A stretch of DNA of 64,000 bases, taken from contig NZ_CP042266.1 of NCBI RefSeq assembly GCF_007856155.1, positions 3,596,001 through 3,660,000 of the forward strand. The letters are read 5' to 3'. A program made the position numbers and the translations under genes. Under the pieces are notes generated by a model. It was not told the DNA's origin and did no database searches. It worked only from the letters and a program-made list of their open reading frames with translations. This document shows, in pieces, positions 58,514 to 64,000 of the stretch. How positions within the stretch are numbered: position 1 is the first letter of the stretch; each line of letters begins with the position of its first letter. This DNA is from Streptomyces qinzhouensis. GTDB taxonomy: Bacteria; Actinomycetota; Actinomycetes; Streptomycetales; Streptomycetaceae.

Positions 58514-60283
58514 CTACACCAGACGGACGGGCTTCTCCGCCCGGACACCCGTGGCGGCGAGCCAGGTACGCAGCGGCCCCGGGTCGCCGTCCTCGGTGAG
58601 GGCGAGCACCCCGGAGGAGAGGCCGGCGCAGCGCTCGCCGTGCAGCAGGAGCACCGGGCCGTCCAGCCAGTCGAGGCCGGGGAGGGCCCCGGCGGTGTCG
58701 ACGGCGGCGCAGCAGACCATCGCGGTGACATGGTCGGCCAGGAGGTCCCGGCCGGTGCGCGGCGGCTGGAGGGGGAAGAGGGGCAGCGGGTCGGCGCCCC
58801 AGCCGTGGGGTGCGTCCACGGCGGTCCGGGCGGCGGGCCCCTGGTCCCGGCCCTGGTCTCCTGCCTCATCCGGCCCCTGGTCACGGTCCGCCGGGTCCGG
58901 GCCGCCGCCCGGGCGGGTCCCGGCGGCCTCCTCGCGGGCGACGGCGGCGGTGATCCCGGCCGCGAGCCGGTCGGCCGCCTCCGGTCCTGGCCCGGTGAGA
59001 TGGGCCAGGACCCTTTCGAGGGTGGGGTCGTCGTCGGATCCGGCGGCGGCGGATTCCGCCGCGTCGAGTACGTGATGCAGGCGGGCGGCCTCCGTACGCC
59101 ATTTGCGGTCCACGACCTCTTCCGGATACTGCCGCCAGTCGACGGGTGACCAGTCGGGTCCGGCCTCGGCGGGGCCGCCGTGGAAGAGCCGGGCGGCCAG
59201 CAGGGACGTGGCCTCGTCGACGGCCCCCGGCTCCTCCAGCAGATCGCAGGCGGGCCGCTCGCCGAGCCGGGAGGCGAAGCCCTCGGCGAGCCGGTCGCGG
59301 CGGGACAGCTCGGTGAGCGCGGACACCACTCCGGCGTCCAGCCGGGAGGGCCAGCGGCCCATGCGCCAGGCGGGCAGCGCGACCCGGGTCAGCAGCCGGT
59401 CCCAGCCCGCGTACGCCAGGCCGACCTGCTCCTGGGCGACGATCCGCAGACCGTAGTCGACGGACTGGGCGCGCTCGGACGCGGCGGCGGCGACCCCGCG
59501 CTCCATCTCCGCCGCGTGCACCCGGCAGCTCCGCAGCAGCAGCCGGGCGATCCGGCCGACGAACCCGAGGGCGAGCCGGCGGGGGAACCGGAGGATCCGT
59601 ATCGGCGCGAGGGCGCGGCGGGAGCCGGGGGCGGGCCGGGCGGCGAGCGCCACCGCGGCGTCCAGGCCCCGGACGAACCGGCGCGCGGTGGCTATGTCGG
59701 GCTGGGCCGCCGATGCCGTACCGGCCACGACGGGTGCGAGCAGGGCGCGCAGCTCGGCGACCCGCATCCACCAGAGGAACGGGGAGCCGATGACCAGGAC
59801 GGGCGCCCGGTCGGTGCGCCGCAGCCGGATACCGGGGCCGGCCCGGCGCGCGGACGGCGGGCTGTGCGCCGGGTGGGTGCGGTCCTCCAGCCAGCTGTCG
59901 CAGTCGGGGGTCAGCGCGAGCGCGGAGGGCGCGGGCACGTCGAGCCGCTCGGCGAGGTCCCCGACCAGGCGATAGAGGTCGGGGGCCGACTTCTCGGAGA
60001 GTTCGACGGTCGGGCTGAGGGCCGGCTCGGCCCTCGCGATCACCGCTGCGACGGCGAGCGCGGCCAGTCCGGTGAGGACGGCGAACACCATGGCGACGGC
60101 GCGGGCGGTGTCCCAGCCCTCGCCGCGCATATGTCCGGAGACATCACCGGCGACGAGCACCACGGCCACGGCCGCGGGAAGGATCGCGACGGCGACCGCC
60201 CGGCCGCGGATCCGCAGCACGGCCTGCGCCCGTGAGCGCGCGGCCCGCGCGCCGATGGACTCACCGATTCCGGTCATGGACAC
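58514..60283 (-). CDS. membrane protein resembling a degenerate M48 peptidase
   Basis: 589 residues from GTG 60283 (GAGGA 7 nt upstream). Two N-terminal membrane helices (AVAILPAAVAVVLVAG, AMVFAVLTGLAALAVAAVIA), then APDLYRLVGDLAERLDVPAPSA-type sequence and PVLVIGSPFLWWMRVAELRA followed by LLAPVVAG. In M48 peptidases this segment runs ...ELRAVLAHELGH, so the HExxH zinc site is missing here. The rest is Ala/Arg-rich helical sequence and an Asp/Gly/Pro linker. Likely a non-catalytic relative; function unknown. Confidence 0.65.
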   Translation of the reverse strand: MSMTGIGESIGARAARSRAQAVLRIRGRAVAVAILPAAVAVVLVAGDVSGHMRGEGWDTARAVAMVFAVLTGLAALAVAAVIARAEPALSPTVELSEKSAPDLYRLVGDLAERLDVPAPSALALTPDCDSWLEDRTHPAHSPPSARRAGPGIRLRRTDRAPVLVIGSPFLWWMRVAELRALLAPVVAGTASAAQPDIATARRFVRGLDAAVALAARPAPGSRRALAPIRILRFPRRLALGFVGRIARLLLRSCRVHAAEMERGVAAAASERAQSVDYGLRIVAQEQVGLAYAGWDRLLTRVALPAWRMGRWPSRLDAGVVSALTELSRRDRLAEGFASRLGERPACDLLEEPGAVDEATSLLAARLFHGGPAEAGPDWSPVDWRQYPEEVVDRKWRTEAARLHHVLDAAESAAAGSDDDPTLERVLAHLTGPGPEAADRLAAGITAAVAREEAAGTRPGGGPDPADRDQGPDEAGDQGRDQGPAARTAVDAPHGWGADPLPLFPLQPPRTGRDLLADHVTAMVCCAAVDTAGALPGLDWLDGPVLLLHGERCAGLSSGVLALTEDGDPGPLRTWLAATGVRAEKPVRLV

Positions 60284-60707
60284 GGTCGGTCCTCACCCCC
60301 TCTGCCCCGCGACGATGGACGGTGTAGGTGCACTCCCACTGTGGCACCCGCCACCGACATCGCAATGCCGGTGGGCCAAGTGCCGGAACGCCCTCGCCGC
60401 ACCATAGTTGGGGCGGTCGCGGGCGTCATCCGGATGGCCGAGCATCACTCGATGGAATGGCCTTGGGCAAAGGTGCTGACGAATGAGGGGGCGGTGTGAG
60501 TTCCCTGTGTAGACGGCGTGAACACGCTGGTCCGCGCGGGGGCGGCGGGCCGGGCCCGTACCTACCGACCGGGACGCGCTCGGAGACGTACCACCCGGAT
60601 ACAGCGGTGTGCCGGGCCCGCGGGGATCGCCCCTCGGACCCGGCACGACGGAGCCGAACAGCCCCGTTCCGTACGGCCGCGCGAAACCTGGCGCGGCCGT
60701 CCCGTGT
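60284..60707. other. intergenic region between purD and the M48-like gene
   Basis: 424 bp, with the purD-side hairpin at 60609-60646. No gene recognised. Confidence 0.5.
60609..60646. terminator. hairpin after purD
   Basis: GTGCCGGG pairs with CCCGGCAC around GC-rich inner sequence, about 60 bp beyond the purD stop on the minus strand. Confidence 0.6.
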
Positions 60708-61961
60708 CTACGCGGACTCGGCGGCCTCACGGGCGATGTCCGTACGGTGGTGGGAGCCGTCGAGGCCGATCCGGCCGATGGCCGCGTACGCCCGTTCGCG
60801 CGCCTCGCGCAGATCCTTTCCGGTCGCGGTGACCGAAAGCACCCGGCCGCCCGCGCTGACGACGGAGTCGCCGTCCTGTCGGGTACCGGCGTGGAGGACG
60901 TACGCGTGCGGCGCGTCCTTCCCGGCGACCTCGGCGAGACCGGTGATCGGGTCACCGGTGCGCGGGGTGTCCGGGTAGTTGTGGGAGGCGATGACGACGG
61001 TGACGGCGGCGTCCTCGTGCCAGCGCAGCGGCGGCTCGTCGGCGAGGGTGCCCCGGGCGGCGTGGAGCAGGACGCCCGCGAGGGGGGTCCGCAGCCGGGC
61101 GAGGACGACCTGGGTCTCCGGGTCGCCGAAGCGGGCGTTGAACTCGATGACGCGGACGCCGCGGGAGGTGATCGCCAGGCCCGCGTAGAGCAGTCCGGCG
61201 AACGGGGTACCGCGCCGGCGCAGCTCGTCCACGGTCGGCTGGAGGACCGTGTTCATGACGTCGTCGACGAGCTTGGGGTCGGCCCAGGGCAGCGGCGAGT
61301 AGGCGCCCATGCCGCCGGTGTTGGGGCCCTCGTCGCCGTCGAGGGCGCGCTTGAAGTCCTGGGCGGGGGTGAGCGGGACGACGGTCTCTCCGTCGGTGAT
61401 CGCGAAGAGGGAGACCTCGGGACCGTCGAGGTACTCCTCGATGACGACGCGGTCGCAGGCGAGGGCGTGTGCCCGGGCGGCGGCGAGGTCCTGGGTGACG
61501 ACGACGCCCTTTCCGGCGGCCAGACCGTCGTCCTTGACCACATAGGGGGCGCCGAAGGCGTCGAGGGCCTCGTCGATCTCCTCGGAGTCGGTGCAGACGT
61601 AGGAGCGGGCGGTGGGCACTCCGGCGGCGGCCATGACGTCCTTGGCGAAGGCCTTGGAGCCTTCGAGCCGCGCGGCTTCCCGGGAGGGGCCGAAGCACGG
61701 GATCCCGGCGGCGCGTACGGCGTCGGCGACGCCGGCGACGAGCGGTGCCTCCGGGCCCACGACGACGAGACCGGCCTCCAGTTCGGCCGCGAGGCGGGCG
61801 ACGGCAGCACCGTCGAGGGCGTCGACCGGGTGCAGTTCGGCGACCTCGCCGATGCCCGCATTGCCGGGCGCGCAGTGCACAGCGGTGACGTCGGGGTCGA
61901 GGGAGAGTGAGCGGCACAGGGCGTGTTCGCGGGCGCCGCCGCCGATGACAAGGACCTTCAC
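60708..61961 (-). CDS. purD: phosphoribosylamine-glycine ligase
   Basis: 417 residues from GTG 61961. ATP-grasp enzyme: [96 protein letters not shown] and [12 protein letters not shown]. Couples glycine to phosphoribosylamine, step two of purine synthesis. It has its own unit between dnaX and the M48-like gene. Confidence 0.97.
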   Translation of the reverse strand: MKVLVIGGGAREHALCRSLSLDPDVTAVHCAPGNAGIGEVAELHPVDALDGAAVARLAAELEAGLVVVGPEAPLVAGVADAVRAAGIPCFGPSREAARLEGSKAFAKDVMAAAGVPTARSYVCTDSEEIDEALDAFGAPYVVKDDGLAAGKGVVVTQDLAAARAHALACDRVVIEEYLDGPEVSLFAITDGETVVPLTPAQDFKRALDGDEGPNTGGMGAYSPLPWADPKLVDDVMNTVLQPTVDELRRRGTPFAGLLYAGLAITSRGVRVIEFNARFGDPETQVVLARLRTPLAGVLLHAARGTLADEPPLRWHEDAAVTVVIASHNYPDTPRTGDPITGLAEVAGKDAPHAYVLHAGTRQDGDSVVSAGGRVLSVTATGKDLREARERAYAAIGRIGLDGSHHRTDIAREAAESA

Positions 61962-62022
61962 GGGCGCCAGCCTAACCGCCCGGGGGCCGGGCATCCCTGT
62001 ACGGGCCTCCTAAGCGGCCGCG

Positions 62023-64000
62023 CTACTCATTCGTATATTCCTCCAGGACCGTGGCGCCCAGCTCGCGCACGATCAGATCGTGACCGGAGAGCGCGGAGTC
62101 GACGAGGTCGGGGTCGTCGTCCTCCGGGGTGTCGTCCTCGGGGGCGACGGGCGGGGGGCCGCCGTAGGCCTCGGGGGCCGGGGGCGGCGGGGGCTGCGCG
62201 GCCGGGGGGCGTCCGGACGACGGTGGCTGTTGCTGCTGCGAGGGAGCGGGCGACGACGGTACGGGGGCGGCCGGGGGGCCGCTCGGCGCGGGGGCCGCGG
62301 GGCGCGGGGGCGCGGACGGGGCCTGGGACGGCCGACCGTAGCCACCGCTCGCGCCGCCGCCGGGGCCCGAGGGGCCGCCGGCGCCGCCCGTGGGGTCGAC
62401 GATGGCCTCGATCTTCCACTGGACGTGGAACTGCTCGGCCAAGGCCTGGCGGAGGACCTCTTCGCTGCCGCTGCTCGCGAAGTTGTCGCGGGCGCCGGGG
62501 TTGAGGAAACCGATCTGGAGGGTGGTGCCGTCGAACCCGGCGACCTGGGCGTTCTGGCTGAGGAGAATCCAGGTGAAGCGGCGGCGGTTCTTCACGGCCT
62601 CCAGGATCCCGGGCCACATGTTGCGCACCTGGGCGGCGCCCTGTGCCGCCGCGGGGGCCGGGGGCTGGGACTGCGGCTGGGACTGGGGCCGGGTCTCCGG
62701 GGCCGGGGCGGGCTGCGGTGCCTGGGGCGCGGTCCTGGCGCCCTCGCCGGGCGCGGTGGCGGTGGGCCAGCCACCGGGCCGCCGGCCGCCCTCGCCTCCG
62801 GCACCGGCACCGGCACCGGGCCAGGCTCCGGGACGCTGCTGCTGGGACTGCTGCGGCTCGTGCTGCTGCGCGGGCTCGGGGGCCGCCGGCGGGGCCTGCG
62901 GTACGGCGGCGGGGGCCACCGGCTCGGCGGCGACGGGCTCAGGGGCGACGGGCACGCTCCGGGGGTGCACGGCGGAGGCCGCTCCCCCGCTCTCGTACCC
63001 CATGGGCACACCACCGGGCGCGGGCGCGGCGGGCCCGGCGGAGAAGGTCGCACCCGCGGCGGCGCCCCGCTCCAGCCGGTCGAGCCGGGCCTGGAGCGAA
63101 CGCTCGTCGTCGAAGGCGCCGGGCAGCAGCACGCGGGCGCAGATCAGCTCCAGCTGGAGCCGGGGCGCGGTGGCCCCGCGCATCTCGGTGAGCCCGGTGT
63201 TGACCAGGTCGGCGGCGCGGCTCAGCTCGGCGGCGCCGAAGACGGCGGCCTGCCCCTGCATCCGTTCCACGACATCGACCGGGGCGTCGATGAGGCCCTT
63301 CTCGGCGGCGTCCGGGACGGCGGCCAGGATCACCAGATCGCGCAGCCGCTCCAGCAGATCGGCGACGAAGCGCCGGGGGTCGTTGCCGCCTTCGATGATC
63401 CGGTCGACCACCTCGAAGGCCGCGGCGCCGTCCCCGGAGGCGAAGGCTTCCACGACGGAGTCGAGCAGGGACCCGTCCGTGTACCCGAGGAGGCCGGTGG
63501 CCATGGCATAGGTCACACCTTCCTCGGTGGCCCCCGCCAGCAACTGGTCCATCACCGACATGGAATCCCGCACGGACCCGGCACCGGCCCGGACGACCAG
63601 CGGCAGGACGCCGTCCGCCACGGGGATCTTCTCCTGCCCGCAGACCTCGCCCAGATAGTCCCGCAGGGTCCCGGGCGGGACGAGCCGGAACGGGTAGTGG
63701 TGCGTACGCGAGCGGATGGTCCCGATGACCTTCTCCGGCTCGGTGGTCGCGAAGATGAACTTCAGATGCTCCGGCGGCTCCTCGACCACCTTCAGCAGGG
63801 CATTGAATCCCTGCGGGGTGACCATGTGGGCCTCGTCGATGATGTAGATCTTGTAGCGGCTGCCCGCCGGCCCGAAGAACGCCTTTTCCCGCAGGTCACG
63901 GGCGTCGTCCACACCACCGTGCGAGGCCGCGTCGATCTCGATGACATCGATGGACCCGGGCCCGTTGCGCGCGAGGTCCCGGCAGGACCGGCACTCCCCG
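62023..64000 (-). CDS. dnaX: DNA polymerase III subunit gamma/tau (5' end outside window)
   Basis: 659 codons from the right edge to TGA/TAG at 62023. Zinc-module end (ECRSCRDLARNGPGSIDVIE), EIDAASHGGVDDARDLRE, Walker B/DEAH-like YIIDEAHMVTPQGFNALLK, sensor 1 FIFATTEPEKVIGTIRSR and sensor 2 GAGSVRDSMSVMDQLL. Then domain III and a long Pro/Ala/Gln-rich linker (about 300 residues) with poly-Gln patches, and a conserved C-terminal part (RRFTWILLSQNAQVAGFDG). The Walker A lies outside. Clamp loader component of the replisome. Confidence 0.95.
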   Translation of the reverse strand, partial: GECRSCRDLARNGPGSIDVIEIDAASHGGVDDARDLREKAFFGPAGSRYKIYIIDEAHMVTPQGFNALLKVVEEPPEHLKFIFATTEPEKVIGTIRSRTHHYPFRLVPPGTLRDYLGEVCGQEKIPVADGVLPLVVRAGAGSVRDSMSVMDQLLAGATEEGVTYAMATGLLGYTDGSLLDSVVEAFASGDGAAAFEVVDRIIEGGNDPRRFVADLLERLRDLVILAAVPDAAEKGLIDAPVDVVERMQGQAAVFGAAELSRAADLVNTGLTEMRGATAPRLQLELICARVLLPGAFDDERSLQARLDRLERGAAAGATFSAGPAAPAPGGVPMGYESGGAASAVHPRSVPVAPEPVAAEPVAPAAVPQAPPAAPEPAQQHEPQQSQQQRPGAWPGAGAGAGGEGGRRPGGWPTATAPGEGARTAPQAPQPAPAPETRPQSQPQSQPPAPAAAQGAAQVRNMWPGILEAVKNRRRFTWILLSQNAQVAGFDGTTLQIGFLNPGARDNFASSGSEEVLRQALAEQFHVQWKIEAIVDPTGGAGGPSGPGGGASGGYGRPSQAPSAPPRPAAPAPSGPPAAPVPSSPAPSQQQQPPSSGRPPAAQPPPPPAPEAYGGPPPVAPEDDTPEDDDPDLVDSALSGHDLIVRELGATVLEEYTNE

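Overview
The window is high-GC actinobacterial DNA, almost certainly from a Streptomyces or a close relative. Supporting signs are the extreme third-position GC, GTG/TTG starts, many 4-nt start/stop overlaps, and the gene set bldC, vdh, lsr2 and DUF3073. From memory, the order hrpA - bldC - conserved protein - vdh - DUF3073 - purM - purF - ... - purL - purQ - purS - lsr2 - ABC/two-component - purC - purD - dnaX matches the Streptomyces coelicolor core chromosome around SCO4067-SCO4092. No database search was possible.

Left part (1-6.1 kb) holds ordinary accessory genes: an ECF42-type sigma factor (cut by the window edge) with its YCII/DGPF partner, a tiny secreted protein, a secreted HNH/DUF1524 protein, a PadR-methyltransferase fusion, a DUF642-like secreted protein, a double-VOC protein and an unassigned protein.

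Island (about 6.3-19.4 kb) is the most unusual part. Seven minus-strand genes, most overlapping by 4 nt, encode an RsbW-like ATPase, a MurA-family enolpyruvyl transferase, a UshA-like 5'-nucleotidase, two tandem dCTP-deaminase-fold proteins, a GT4 glycosyltransferase and a serine hydrolase. Facing them are a divergent XRE-TPR regulator and a flavoprotein. The two deaminase homologues have lost complementary active-site residues. Next come a wrecked tyrosine recombinase, a PIN-like protein of foreign composition, a gene interrupted by a stop codon and a complete IS481-type element. An exact 21-bp direct repeat brackets the segment, and the right copy is about 100 bp from a tRNA-Lys. I read this as the relic of an integrated element that brought in an uncharacterised, probably nucleotide-linked, biosynthetic operon.

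Middle (19.4-40.9 kb): a large secreted FG-GAP protein, a DEAD-box helicase with 66-bp repeats in its tail, a lipoprotein, paired fluoride channels (crcB), a zincin, a membrane metallophosphoesterase, a tRNA Glu-Asp-Phe array, a CcdA/DsbA redox pair, hrpA, tRNA-Asp, bldC, vdh and DUF3073.

Right (41-64 kb): five of the de novo purine genes in three blocks on the minus strand (purF-purM; purS-purQ-purL) plus purC and purD, interleaved with lipoprotein, peptidase, regulator and isomerase-like genes; lsr2; an ABC exporter with its own two-component system; three tRNA-Gly genes; a degenerate M48-like membrane protein; and the 3' part of dnaX. One tRNA-Gly (UCC) lacks the D-loop GG and carries GUGCA in place of GTPsiC, the hallmark I remember for staphylococcal tRNAs dedicated to peptidoglycan. 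It is the second most interesting item here.
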